From contig JACKEN010000001.1 in the NCBI GenBank assembly GCA_020632995.1, positions 1,334,001 to 1,398,000 on the forward strand: a stretch of DNA of 64,000 nt. The letters run 5' to 3'. The first letter of the stretch is position 1; each line of letters begins with the position of its first letter. Under the pieces are notes generated by a model. It made no database searches. It was not told where the DNA came from and was given only the letters and a program-made list of their open reading frames with translations. Made by a program: the position numbers and the translations under genes. This DNA comes from Deltaproteobacteria bacterium (GTDB lineage: Bacteria > Myxococcota > Kuafuiibacteriia > Kuafuiibacteriales > Kuafuiibacteriaceae). Below are positions 47,556-58,059 of this stretch, in pieces.

Positions 47556-48684
47556 TCAGGACTCGGGGCTCGGATAGGAGCGGGTCTGGGCCACATGGCG
47601 CAGCCAGTGGTCGGCCAGGACCCAGGCCACCATCGCCTCGGCCATCGGGACGAAGCGCGGGAGCAGGCAGGGGTCGTGGCGGCCGCGGACCTCGATCTCG
47701 GCCGGGCTGCCGTCCGCCCGCACCGTGGCCTGAGGCCGGGGGATGCTGCTGGTGGGCTTCACCGCCGCCCGCAGGACGATCGGCATCCCGCTCGAGATGC
47801 CCCCCAGGATGCCCCCGTGGTGGTTGCTCGTGGTGCGGAGCGCGCCGTCGCCGTCCACCGTGAACGGATCGTTGTGGGCGCTGCCCCGCATCGCGGCGGC
47901 GCCGAAGCCCGCCCCGTACTCCACCCCCACCACCGCGGGGAGGCTGAAGAGCCCGGCCGCCAGGTCCGCCTTGAGCTTGCCGAACACCGGCTCGCCCAGG
48001 CCGGCGGGGATCCGGGTGGCCACCACCGTGGCGACGCCGCCCACCGAGTCCTTGTCGCGCCGGGCCGCCTCGATCGCCGCCACCATCCGGGCCGCCGCGG
48101 CGTGATCCGGGCAGCGGACCGGGTTGGGCGCCCCGTCCGGCCCGCGCTCGACCATGTCCTCGGTCACCTCGGCGGGGTCCGGCACCTCGGCCAGCACGTC
48201 GCCCACCTGGCTGACGTAGCCCACCACCTTCGCCCCGAGCGCGCTCGCCAGGATCTTCTTCGCCACCACCCCCGCCGCCACCCGCGCCGCGGTCTCCCGC
48301 GCGCTCGCGCGCCCGCCGCCGCGGTGATCGCGCGCCCCGTACTTCGCGAGGTAGCCGTGGTCGGCGTGGCCGGGCCGCAGGATGTCTTGCAGTGCGTCGT
48401 AGTCGCGGGAGCGGGCGTCGGTGCTCGGGATGAGGATGGCGACCGCGGTGCCGGTGGTCCGGACCCTCGAACACCCCGGCCAGGATCCTTGCCTCGTCCG
48501 CCTCCTGCCGGGGGCTGGTGAGGGCGCTCTGGCCAGGCCGGCGCCGAGCCAGGTCGTGGGCCAGGTCGGCCTCGGTGAGCGGGATCCCGGGCGGGCAGCC
48601 GTCGATGATCACCACCTGGGCCGGCCCGTGGGACTCCCCCGCGGTGGTCATCCGCAGCGCCTGGCCGAAGCTGTTCCCGGGCAT
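47556..48684 (-). CDS. aroC: Chorismate synthase (frame broken once)
   Basis: Last step of the shikimate pathway: elimination of phosphate from EPSP with reduced FMN. Motifs are GNSFGQALRMTTAGESHG, RPGQSALTSPRQEADE, GARDHRGGGRASARET, GVEYGAGFGAAAMRGS, HHGGILGGISSGMPI and GRHDPCLLPRFVPMAE. One extra base near 48461 (CCGGACC for CCGACC) breaks the frame after ILAGVFEG; removing it gives about 376 residues. ATG at 48684 lies 11 bp after the stop of the MYXO-CTERM gene. Since no other copy is visible and conservation is complete on both sides, a base-call error is likely. Confidence 0.93.
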
Positions 48685-48695
48685 CGCGCAGCCTC

Positions 48696-51133
48696 CTACC
48701 GCCGGCGTCGGCGGAGGGACAGGGCGGCGGCGGCCACCGCCAGCCAGGCCAGCTCTGCTCCAGGGGCGGTGGTGCACCCCGCCGCGGCCTCGGGTGCGGG
48801 CGCGGCCGCCGGGGCCGGCGCCTCGCGCAGGACCGCGCGGGTGGAGAGCCCCGCCTCGTCCCGCGCCTCGATCGCGAGCGCGCCCTCGCCCGCCAGCTCG
48901 GGGAGGGGCGCGAAGCCGTCCGCGGCCAAGAGGAGCGGCCGGCGCAGGTCACCTTGCACGACCTCGACGGTGACCCGGGAGAGCCGGTCCCAGGCGTCCA
49001 CCACCACCCCGCCCCGGGCCGCGTCCACCTGGACGGTCAGCTCGGGGGCCTCGGAGTCGATCCACACCCGGGCCAGGGCCGGCGTGGCGTCGAGGGTCCG
49101 GTAGGCCCCCCGCACCCGCGCCCGCGCCTCGATCGTGTGCTCGCCCTGCAGGAGGAAGATCGGGTCCGCCACCTCGAGCACCGGCCCGCGCGCGAAGGGC
49201 CGCCAGGGCCCGCCGTCCACCCGGACCTGGTACTCGGCCGCCGCGCCCTCGGGCACGTCCGCCGCGAGCTCGAGGCGCACCACCGGCACCTCGGGCCCCC
49301 CCGGGTTCGTCACCCGGAACGCCTCGGTCGCGGGCACGCGGGCCTCGATCGCCGCGATCCGGGTCTCGGCCGCCGGCTGCAGGTTGCCTTGCGAGCCAGG
49401 CTGGGCGGAGGCGTACACCGCCAGCGTCTGAGGAGCCCCGCCGCCGGGGCCCGGCTCGCCCCGGAGCCCGAGGATCGAGAGATCGAGGCCGGGGATCTGA
49501 GGCAGCTCGACCACCCCCTGGCTCCCGGTGAAGTCCAACAGGAGGATCGAGATCAGGGTCGGGATGGTGGTCTCGAGGCTCTGAGGCGACTCGGCCAACA
49601 GCTCGCTGTTGGTCACGTGCACGTCGCTCACCAGGTCGGCCACCCCGACCCCGAGCAGGGGCTCGATGCCCCCCGGGGTGGGGGTCGCGCCGATGCCGAC
49701 GTGGATGTCGAGGCTCACGGTGAGGATGCGCAGCCAGCGCTCGTCCACCAGGACCGAGAAGTTGAGCTCCACGTCGTCGAGGTCCAGCCGGGCCAGGGGC
49801 TCGTACCAGACGTCGCTGCCGCCGGTGGACCGGACCTCCCCCGTCCCGATCACCACCTTGGGCTCGCTCCGCATGTACACCGAGAGCCGCGCGGGGGCCT
49901 CGGACCGCGGGAAGAGGTGGCTCCGGGTCAAGAAGCGCACCGACGGGATCAGGAGCGAGAGGGTGTCGGTGGACAGGTCGCTGTAGGACTCCTGCCCGAT
50001 CACCCCGCACAGCAGGCCCGAGGTGTAGACGCTCCACGCGATCTGCTGCAAGACGTCTTGCGAGAGCCCGAAGGCGAGATCGTACGGGGTCTCGGGGGTG
50101 CCGTCGAAGTCGAGGTCGGCCTCGGTGGCGGAGGGGAGCGGCACCGGCGGGGTGAAGGTCGGCCGGATCACCGGGCTGTCGGTCACGGTGGCGCAGCGCG
50201 GGTTCGCGGTGACCGTCTCCGACCCGCCCGCACGCCGAGGGCGAGGCCCTGCGTATCCACCGCCACACGCCCGCCCACCGAGACCGCGGTGTCGACCTGG
50301 CCGCTGGTGCCGCGGTAGCCGAGCTCGCCGAGGAGCGGCGGGAGCTGCAGGCGGGTCTCGTAGGCGAGCGGGTCCGAGAGCACCCGGCCGGTCCCGGCCT
50401 CGACGCACAGGCCCGCCGCGGTGTCGCAGGTGGCCTGGGCCGGGCACTGCGCGTCGCCGCCGCAGGACCAGCCCAGCGCGCTCGCCAGCCCGACCCTGAG
50501 CGCGGGGGCCAGCCGGGCCTCCAGCTCGGCCACCACCTGGGCGCCGAGGGGCGCCCCCGGGCAGCCCGCCGCGTCGGCCGCGTCGCCGGTGATCGGATCC
50601 GCGGCCACCGAGACCGCCGCCGCGGGGAGGTTCAGGCGCACCGCGGGGACGTCCACCGTCACCGCGCCGGACGCCGCGTGCACCCCGAGGTCCACGTCGG
50701 CCTCCACCGGGGCGCCCTGGGGCGCCGCCACCGTGACCACGCAGTCGAGGCCGCTCGCCGCGTCCGAGAGGGCCACCTGGGCCGAGATCCGGGCCGGGAG
50801 GGTGGCCAGCAGCCCCTGCCCCGGGCGCGGGGCCAGCGACAGGGCGTCGACCGTCACGTCGAGGGCGCACGCGCTCGCCCCGCTCGGGCAGACCGTCAAG
50901 CTCCCTTGCGTCGAGCTCGGCACCGGGATGGACCGGGTGCCGGTGATCTCCCCCGCCAACGCACCGGCCAGCGCGTCGAGCCCCGTGGGCGTCAACCTGA
51001 CCTGCACCGCACCCTCGATCTTCCGATCGACGGGGAACCCACCCGGCACCGGGCCGGTGTCGGTGCCACAGGACCCGCCGCAGCCGACCAGGAGGCCGAG
51101 GCTGGAGATGATCGCGCCGCGCGCCCGCATCAT
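48696..51133 (-). CDS. Surface lipoprotein with MYXO-CTERM sorting tail (frame broken once)
   Basis: A signal with a lipobox (SSLGLLVGCGGSCG) at ATG 51133 leads into ~310 residues of beta-rich sequence; the frame shifts near 50225-50232 to continue ANPRCATVTDSPVIRPTF for about 500 more. The C-terminus has the MYXO-CTERM layout: GCTTAPGAELAWL, a hydrophobic helix and RRRRR. In Myxococcota this tail is thought to be cut by a myxosortase, leaving the protein on the cell surface; the combination with a lipobox is notable. Several Ig-like or Y_Y_Y-like segments (VRVDGGPWRPFARG, IEARDEAGLSTRAV) suggest an extracellular structural role. Probably co-transcribed with aroC. Confidence 0.82.
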
Positions 51134-51193
51134 GGGGGAAGTTCTGGTGCGCGGAGGGGGGTGCCGTCAATCCGCTCGGGTGCCCTGGCGGCG

Positions 51194-53461
51194 CTAGAGG
51201 CGCTCGCCCGACTTCTGCAAGTCCACCTTCAGGGCCGCCTCTTCGCCCGCGAGGATCCGGACCATCCCCTGGTAGCGACGGGAGATATCGGGGTTGACCA
51301 GGACCACCTCATGCACGCCCTCCAGCAGGGTCAGCCGGGGGAGCGGGGTCAGGCCCATCTCCTTGCCGTCCACCGTCACCCGGGCCCACGGGGCCACCGC
51401 GAGGCGGAGCCAGCCGTGTCGGCCCTGCACCTCCACCTGGTAGTTCTGGCCCGCCTCCACGTTCAGCGGACGCTGACGCTCAAAGCCGAGGCCCCGGTGC
51501 GAGACCCGGATCAAGACCTCGCCCGCGGGCATGCTGAAGGGGCCCGCCGCGCCGTCCGCGTCGGCGGTGCCCAGGGGCTCACCGGAGGCATACACCTCGG
51601 CCCCCGGCTCGGTCAGGATGGTGACCTTCGCCTGGCCGCCCCGTCGGGCGGGCGGCGGCACCAGCTCCGGCGCGTCCACCACCGCCTGCTCCCGCTCGGG
51701 GGGCAGCGCGGGTCGGCTGGACCAGCGAGACAGGAGCACCCCGGTGAGCACCGCCACCACCAGGGTCACGATCCCCGCCGCGGCGACGAGCACGACGCGC
51801 TTCGACCACCACGGCTGCCCGAGGGGCACGCGCGGGCGCGACGGGTTGCGGGAGCGCGCGGTGGGCTCCACCCAGTGCAGGTGCTCGCCGCGCTCGGCCC
51901 GGGCCCGGATCCGATCCGTGCTCTCGTTCAGGCCGCGGGGGTGCTGGCTGCGCTCCGGGGGCACCTCGACCAGGCCGGGGCGGCCGGAGGGCGCGGGGCT
52001 GGAGGGCCGGTAGGACGCCACCGCCACGGTGGGGGCCTGATCCGGCGCCGGCTCGGGGTCCGCGATCGTGTCCGGCGCCTCCCGCTCCACCGTCCGACGC
52101 ACCACGTAGGTGCTCTTGCGCCGCTCCACGTGGCTCTGGGCGTCCACCGCGAGCTCCGGCAGCGGGGTGGGCACCTCCATCGCCTCGTCGTAGTGGTCGC
52201 GACGGGTGGCGTCGGCGTCGAGCTCCGACACCTCGTCCGCGAACCCGGCGGCCCGGGCCGCGGCCTCGAGATCTTCGACGTCGCTGTCGGACGCGGTGTA
52301 CGCGACCACCATGTCCCCCGCGTCCTGCGGCGCCCACGCCCGCGGGAAGCGGGGCACGCTCGAGCCCAGACCGAAGGCGGCGTGCAGGCCGGGCGCGGCC
52401 TCCTGGTCCGGCTCCTCACGCCGGCGCGGGCGCTCGGCCGAGGTCTGGGGCCCGACCATCTCCTCGCGCACCTCGTGCTCGGGCGGGTGGGCGGGGACCC
52501 CGCTCCCCTCCTCCTCCTGCAGGCGGTCGTGAAAGAGATCCTGCATGAACTCCGCGATCGACTCGCGCTCCACGTAGAGCCCGGAGTCGTACAGGAAGTC
52601 GTAGAGCGCGGCGCTGAACGCCTCGCCGTCGGGGTAGCGGTCCTCCTTGCGCTTGGCGAGGGCCCGCCGGAGGATCTGCTCCAGCTCCGGCGGGTAGTTC
52701 TGCAGGGCCTGGGAGGGCGGCAGGTACTCGCACTTGATGATCGCCTGCAGCGTCGCCAGCTCGTTCTCGCGCTTGAAGAGGCGGGTGCCGGTGGTGGTCT
52801 CGTACAGGATGATGCCGAGCGCGAAGATGTCGGTGCGGTGATCGATGCCCTCCCCCAGCGCCTGCTCGGGGGACATGTAGCTGTACTTGCCCTTCAGCAC
52901 CCCGGCCCGGGTCTCGGCCACCTTGTTGGCGGCCTTCGCGATGCCGAAGTCCACCACCTTGGCCTCGCCGTCGTAGGTCACGAGGATGTTCTGGGGCGAC
53001 ACGTCGCGGTGCACGAGGCCCAGGGGCTGGCCGGCCAGATCGGTGAGCTTGTGGGCATGCCCGAGCCCGAGCGCGGCGTCGGCGATCACCCGGATCGAGT
53101 GCGAAAGCGGCAGGCTGCGTTGCAGCTTGTAGGCGCGGTTGTAGATGCGCCGGATGTCCTCGCCGTGGACGTACTCCATGGCGAGGTAGTAGGTCCCCTC
53201 TACCTGGCCGATATCGAGGATCCCCACCACGTTGGGGTGGGAGAGCTGGGCCGCGATCCGGGCCTCGTCCAGGAACATCTGGACGAAGTCGCCGCTCTTG
53301 ATCAGGTGGGGGAGGATCCGCTTGATGACGAGGGGCTTGAGGGGCTCGTCCAGCCGGTGGGCGAGGAACACCTCGGCCATGCCGCCGGTGGCGATGCGCT
53401 TCTCCAGGCGGTACTTCCCAAAGTCCCGCGGGAGCCTTTCCGTGAGGGGAGCCTCCGCCAC
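51194..53461 (-). CDS. Membrane Ser/Thr protein kinase with PEGA domain
   Basis: The 755-residue protein starts at ATG 53461. A Hanks kinase domain (~15-285) has TGGMAEVFLAHRL, VIKRILPHL, HRDVSPQN, VDFGIAKAANK and YSYMSPEQAL. A long, acidic and Pro-rich linker (~330-550) follows, then one membrane helix (~557-580) and beta-rich PEGA-like repeats (LTEPGAEVYASGEPLG, VTVDGKEMGLTPLP) predicted outside the membrane. It resembles the kinase at 19108-21460 strongly, even in HRDVxPQN, so the two are probably paralogues. All catalytic residues are intact. Confidence 0.92.
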   Translation of the reverse strand: MAEAPLTERLPRDFGKYRLEKRIATGGMAEVFLAHRLDEPLKPLVIKRILPHLIKSGDFVQMFLDEARIAAQLSHPNVVGILDIGQVEGTYYLAMEYVHGEDIRRIYNRAYKLQRSLPLSHSIRVIADAALGLGHAHKLTDLAGQPLGLVHRDVSPQNILVTYDGEAKVVDFGIAKAANKVAETRAGVLKGKYSYMSPEQALGEGIDHRTDIFALGIILYETTTGTRLFKRENELATLQAIIKCEYLPPSQALQNYPPELEQILRRALAKRKEDRYPDGEAFSAALYDFLYDSGLYVERESIAEFMQDLFHDRLQEEEGSGVPAHPPEHEVREEMVGPQTSAERPRRREEPDQEAAPGLHAAFGLGSSVPRFPRAWAPQDAGDMVVAYTASDSDVEDLEAAARAAGFADEVSELDADATRRDHYDEAMEVPTPLPELAVDAQSHVERRKSTYVVRRTVEREAPDTIADPEPAPDQAPTVAVASYRPSSPAPSGRPGLVEVPPERSQHPRGLNESTDRIRARAERGEHLHWVEPTARSRNPSRPRVPLGQPWWSKRVVLVAAAGIVTLVVAVLTGVLLSRWSSRPALPPEREQAVVDAPELVPPPARRGGQAKVTILTEPGAEVYASGEPLGTADADGAAGPFSMPAGEVLIRVSHRGLGFERQRPLNVEAGQNYQVEVQGRHGWLRLAVAPWARVTVDGKEMGLTPLPRLTLLEGVHEVVLVNPDISRRYQGMVRILAGEEAALKVDLQKSGERL

Positions 53462-53518
53462 CGCGGTGGGAACCTAGCACGCAGAAGCCCGCGGTGCAGC
53501 GGACATCCTACCCCCCGC

Positions 53519-54148
53519 CTAATCGAAGAGGTCCGCCACGTCACCGGCCCCCTGGCGGACCAGCTCGGGCTCATCCTGGGACCAGTCCACCACGGTGGAG
53601 GGGGTGCCGAAGAGCAGCCCCGCGTCCAGGATCAGCGCCACGTCCCGCGGGCCGTAGAGGCCGGCCAGCTCCACCGGGTCGTTCACCGCCGCCTCGTCGA
53701 GGCCGGCCGCGCTGGTCGACAGGACCGGGCGCCCGAGCGCCTCGACCAGGGCCTGGGCCACCGGGCTCGCCGGGACGCGGATGCCCACCGCGCGCCGCCG
53801 GTTCTGCCCCATCCGCGGGGCCTCGCGGGTGGCCTTGAGGATGAACGTGTACGGCCCGGGCAGCGCCCGCTTCATGAAGCGGTAGCACTCGTCGGACATG
53901 ATCGCGTAGTGCGCCACCTGGGAGAGATCGCGGCAGATCAGCGACAGGGGCTTGTTCGGATCAAGGCGCCGCAGCGAGTACAGGCGCTCGATCGCCGTAC
54001 GGTTCTCGATGTCGGCGGCCAGGCCGTAGAGGGTGTCGGTGGGGTACACGATGACCCGCCCCGCTTCGAGGTGCGCCACGGCCTGACCGATCCGGTGCGG
54101 CTCGGGGTGCTCGGGGTGGATCGACAGGAGGGTGGTCCGCGGCTTGGC
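53519..54148 (-). CDS. YciO/Sua5/TsaC-family RNA-binding protein
   Basis: The 209-residue product (from TTG 54148) has the YrdC-domain start IHPEHPEPHRIGQAVAHLEAG, the motif YPTDTLYGLAADI, KPLSLICRDLS and PGPYTFILKATREAPR. The family forms threonylcarbamoyl-adenylate for tRNA t6A37 (TsaC), but the general pattern here is closest to YciO, whose activity is poorly defined. The start is uncertain: GTG at 54172 and ATG at 54262 add non-conserved residues. It converges on nothing and lies 57 bp upstream of the kinase gene. Confidence 0.8.
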   Translation of the reverse strand, partial: AKPRTTLLSIHPEHPEPHRIGQAVAHLEAGRVIVYPTDTLYGLAADIENRTAIERLYSLRRLDPNKPLSLICRDLSQVAHYAIMSDECYRFMKRALPGPYTFILKATREAPRMGQNRRRAVGIRVPASPVAQALVEALGRPVLSTSAAGLDEAAVNDPVELAGLYGPRDVALILDAGLLFGTPSTVVDWSQDEPELVRQGAGDVADLFD

Positions 54149-54345
54149 CAATGCGCGGCGGCCGTAGCACACCCGACCCCCGCCTGTCCTGCCTCGCGAT
54201 GGGCTCGGGGGCCCATGAGACGGCACACACGGCCGCTTTCTGCCGCCCTCGCGGGGAATCACCCCATGTGGGCCCCGCTGCCCCGTCCGGACACGGGCGT
54301 GCCCCGCCCTTGACCCGCACCCCCGAACGGGGCTTTTGACCGGGC

Positions 54346-55442
54346 GTGGCCCCCTCCAACGCCGATCAGGCCCCCGGCCTCACCTACCGCGACGCGGGCG
54401 TCGACATCGAAGAGGGCGACCGCCTGGTGGCCCGCATCAAGGACGCCGCCCGGGCAACCCACGGCCCCGAGGTCCTGACCGGGCTCGGCGGCTTCGCGTC
54501 CCTGTTCTCGATCAAGGCGCTGATCGAGGCCGGGGCGGGGATGGACGACCCGGTGCTGGTGGCCGGCACCGACGGGGTGGGCACCAAGCTGAAGGTGGCC
54601 TTCGCCACCGGGCGCCACGACACCGTCGGCCAGGACCTGGTGGCGATGTGCGTCAACGACGTGCTCACCACCGGCGCTCGCCCGCTCTTCTTCCTCGACT
54701 ACTTCGGCACCGGCAAGCTCTCCGCCGACGCGGCGGCCGAGGTGGTGATCGGCATCGCGGCCGGCTGTCGCAAGGCCGGTTGCGCCCTGGTGGGGGCGAG
54801 ACGGCGGAGCTCCCCGGCCTCTACGCCCCCGGCGAGTACGACCTCGCCGGCTTCTGCGTGGGGATCCTGGACCGCCCCAAGCTGGTGGACGGCGCGTCGG
54901 TGCGGCCGGGTGACGCGGTGGTCGCGGTCCTCTCCCGCGGCGTCCACTCGAACGGGCTCTCGCTCGCCCAGAAGGCCCTCCTCGAGCGGGGCGGGCTCGG
55001 CCTCGAGGCCCGCCTCGAGGGGTGCGAGGGCGACGTGGGGAGCGAGCTGTTGCGCCCCACCGCGATCTACCGCGACGTGGTCGACGCGGTGATGCAAGAC
55101 AGCCTGCCGAAGGCGATGGCCCACATCACCGGCGGCGGCATCCCCGGGAACCTCCCGCGGGTGCTCCCCGAGGGCACGGTGGCCCGGCTGGACCGCGCGG
55201 CGTGGCAGCGCCCCGCCATCTTCGGGCACATCCAGCGCCTGGGCGGGGTGGCCGAGCCCGAGATGTACCGCACCTTCAACATGGGGGTGGGCCTGGTGCT
55301 GGTGGTGCCGGCCGACGCGGCCCAGGACACCATGCGCCGGGTGCGCGGGGCGGGCGAGGCGGCGGCGCTGATCGGTGAGATCGTGGCCGGCGAGGGCGAG
55401 GCCCGGGTCGAGTGGGTCGACGGCGGCGAGGTGCTGGCGTGA
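54346..55442 (+). CDS. purM: Phosphoribosylformylglycinamidine cyclo-ligase (frame broken once)
   Basis: AIR synthase, the fifth step of purine synthesis. Motifs: YRDAGVDIEEGDRLV, GTDGVGTKLKVAF, MCVNDVLTTGARPLFFLDYF, then GETAELPGLYAPGEYDLAGFC, HSNGLSLAQK, HITGGGIPGNLPR and FNMGVGLVLVV. The frame breaks at the five-G run 54792-54796, where six are needed for LVGGETAEL. Restored, the protein has about 365 residues, the usual length. Start GTG at 54346. It leads an operon with purN (4-bp overlap). Confidence 0.94.
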
Positions 55443-56087
55443 CGGTGAAGGTCGGCGTCCTCGCCTCGGGGAGCGGCAGCAACCTGCAGGCCCTGCTCGA
55501 CGCGGACCTGGGCCCGGCTCAGGTGGCGGTGGTCATCGTGAACGTGGCGGGGGCCAAGGCGCTCGAGCGCGCGAAGGCGGCCGGGGATCGACGCGGTGTT
55601 CATCGACCACCGGGGGCACGGCTCCCGCGAGGCCTTCGATCAGGCGGTGGTCGACGCCCTCGTGGCCCACGGCGTGGAGTGGGTGGTGCTGGCCGGGTTC
55701 ATGCGGCTGGTGACCAAGGTGTTCCTCGGCGCGTTCGAGAACCGGGTGGTGAACATCCACCCCTCGCTCCTGCCCGCCTTCCCCGGGGTCAAGGCCCAGG
55801 CCCAGGCCCTCGCGGCGGGGGTGAAGGTCACCGGCTGCACCGTGCACCTGGTGGACGACGGCATGGACACCGGGCCGGTGCTCGCCCAGGTGGCGGTGCC
55901 GGTGCTCCCCGGCGACGACGAGAGCAAGCTCTCGCAACGCATCTTGCAACAGGAGCACCGGGTGCTCCCGCGGGTGGTGCGGGCCCTGGCCGAGGGGCGC
56001 CTGGTCCAGGACGGCCCGCGGCGCTTCCACCTGGAGCTCCCGGGCGGGGTGGCCTCGCTCATGAGCCCGGCGGGGCTGGCCTCGTGA
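55439..56087 (+). CDS. purN: Phosphoribosylglycinamide formyltransferase (frame broken once)
   Basis: It transfers a formyl group from 10-formyl-tetrahydrofolate to GAR. Motifs: VGVLASGSGSNLQALLDA, the active-site NIHPSLLPAFPG and GCTVHLVDDGMDTGPV. The frame breaks at 55583-55586, where four Gs appear and three are needed (KAAGIDAVFIDHRGHG). The restored protein has about 215 residues. The GTG start at 55439 overlaps the purM stop, and its stop overlaps the next start, so the three genes are coupled. Confidence 0.94.
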
Positions 56088-57560
56088 GCCGCCACTACGA
56101 CGTCCTGGTGGTGGGCGGGCGCCTGTCCGCCACCATCGCCGCCGCGCTGTTGGCCAAGCGGGGCCTTCGGACCCTCCTCGTGGACCAGGGCGAGCTCGCC
56201 TCGCAGGACCCCGACCTCCCGTGGGACCTGGTGCCCTCCCCCGCCGGCTCCGGGGTGATGGAGAAGGTGCACGCCGAGCTCGGGATCCGCCTCGACGCGG
56301 ACAAGCGCCTCCACCCGGTGCAACCTTCCTTGCAGGTGGTGTTCCCGGACCAGCGCTTCGAGCTCCACCCGCTGGAGCGCCGCCTGGTGGCGGAGCTGGC
56401 GCGGGAGCGGGCCGGCCAGGCCGAGGGGGCGGAGCCCGCCCTGGCCCGCATCCGCCTGGGGGCGGAGGCGGTGGGCGCGTTCCTGGCCGAGGCGAAGGAG
56501 CTGCCGGCGAGCGGCTTCTTCGGCAAGCGCGCGGCGGGGAACGCGGTGCGCCGCCACGCCACCGCGGGGGCCAAGGTGCTCGAGCACCGGCTCTTCGAGG
56601 GGGCGCCGGGGGAGCTGGCGGAGGCGCTGTTGGCGTTGCTGCCCTTCATCACCCACCTCGACGCGCGCTCGGCCGACGAGCTCACGGTGGCCCGCCTGAG
56701 CCGCCCGGTGGCGCGCTGGCTCCGGGGCCTCGGGCGCCTGGACGCGGAGGGGGCCTCAGGACCCTCTTCCTCGAGGCGGCGGCGCGCCGCGCGTTCGAGA
56801 TCCACCGCGGCGCGGTGGCGCGCCTCGAGCCGGACGGGAAGGTGCTGGAGGTGAGCCTCGCCCAGGGGCGCGAGGAGATCACCGCGGACTGCGTGCTCGA
56901 CGCTCCACCGACCTGTCCGGCATCGCGACCATCCCGGCCAAGAAGCAGAAGAAGGAGCTGACCCTGACCCTGCAGGCGGCCCGGCCGAAAGGCGCCTTGC
57001 ATGTGCTGGGCTTCGAGGTGGACGAGGCGGTGATCCCGCCCGGGATGGGCCGCTACGTCATCCTCCTCAACGGGCGGCGCGACCCGAGCCGCTTCCAGCT
57101 CGAGGGCGGCGCCCTCGAGGACCGGCCCATCCTGCTCGTGCGCCGGGCCGGCACCAAGCCGGGGCGGCAGGAGCTCATCGCGTCGCACCCGGTGAGCGAG
57201 GTGCGGGCGCACGCCGAGGGCCTGGATCTGCTCGAGGCCTCGATGCGGGCCCGGGTGGAGCGCCTGGTGCCCTTCCTCGCCGAGGGCAACCCGGTGATCC
57301 GGGTGCTCTCGGGCCGCGGGGCCACCCGCGATCAGCGCTCGGTGCTCCCGCACCCGCTCTACGACCCCGAGCTGGACCCCGAGCTGGGGCTCACCGGGGT
57401 GGGCATGCGCACCCCGCACAAGAACCTCTTCCTCGCCGGCCCCGCGGTGCTGCCCGGGCTCGGGGTGGAGGGGGAGTACTGGACCGCGCTCCAGGCCGCG
57501 GACGCGATCAGCGTGGTGAAGACCGGGGCCAAGGTGAAGAAGCACCTCCTGGCGTCGTGA
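56084..57560 (+). CDS. FAD-dependent oxidoreductase of the phytoene-desaturase-like type (frame broken twice)
   Basis: The N-terminus is a dinucleotide-binding motif (YDVLVVGGRLSATIAAALLA) followed by an acidic strand end (TLLVDQGEL). A C-terminal segment (GVGMRTPHKNLFLAGPAVLPG and EYWTALQAADAI) fits the FAD-binding end of the amine-oxidase/desaturase family. Breaks lie at a five-G run at 56749-56753 (six needed) and near 56901-56905 (one base missing), giving about 492 residues. The substrate is unknown; it is not an obvious purine gene. GTG at 56084 overlaps the purN stop. Confidence 0.75.
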
Positions 57561-57585
57561 CCCGGCCGGGTGCTATGGCCCGGGC

Positions 57586-57978
57586 ATGAGCGACAAGAAG
57601 ATCATCCACACCGACGCCGCCCCCGCCGCCATCGGGCCCTACAGCCAGGCGGTCCGGGTCGCGGTGAAGGATCTCGTGTTCTGCTCCGGGCAGATCGGGC
57701 TCGACCCCGCCACCGGCGCGATGGCCGAGGGGGTGGAGGCCCAGGCCCGCTGCGCCCTCGCCAACCTGAAGGCTGTCTTGCACGCGGCGGGCGCGCGCCT
57801 GGACGACGTGGTGCGCACCACGGTGTACCTCGCGGACATGGGCGACTTCGCCCGGGTCAACGCCATCTACCAGAGCTACTTCGACGGCGCGGCGCCGGCT
57901 CGGGCCGCGGTGCAGGCGGCGGGGCTCCGCAAGGGCGCGCTGGTCGAGGTCGACGCGATCGCCGCGGTCCGCGGGTAG
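57586..57978 (+). CDS. ridA: RidA-family enamine/imine deaminase
   Basis: The 130-residue protein has the RidA pattern: GPYSQAVRV, FCSGQIGLDPATG, TTVYLADMGDFARVNAIYQS and the active-site Arg in APARAAVQAAGL. RidA hydrolyses reactive 2-aminoacrylate formed by PLP enzymes, protecting them. It starts 26 bp after the FAD oxidoreductase and is probably the last gene of the purMN operon. Confidence 0.93.
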   Translation: MSDKKIIHTDAAPAAIGPYSQAVRVAVKDLVFCSGQIGLDPATGAMAEGVEAQARCALANLKAVLHAAGARLDDVVRTTVYLADMGDFARVNAIYQSYFDGAAPARAAVQAAGLRKGALVEVDAIAAVRG

Positions 57979-58059
57979 CGCGCGCGGCGCAGGGTTGCCA
58001 GCCCGGTCCCCGCAGCCCCTTGTGTGGGCGGGGTGGTGGAGCCGCAGCGTGCCGGCTGG

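Noticed and set aside
50678..54313. 1,211-residue plus-strand ORF covering kinase and YciO genes
   Set aside because: The opposite strand carries intact kinase motifs and YciO motifs throughout; the ORF has no recognisable motif.
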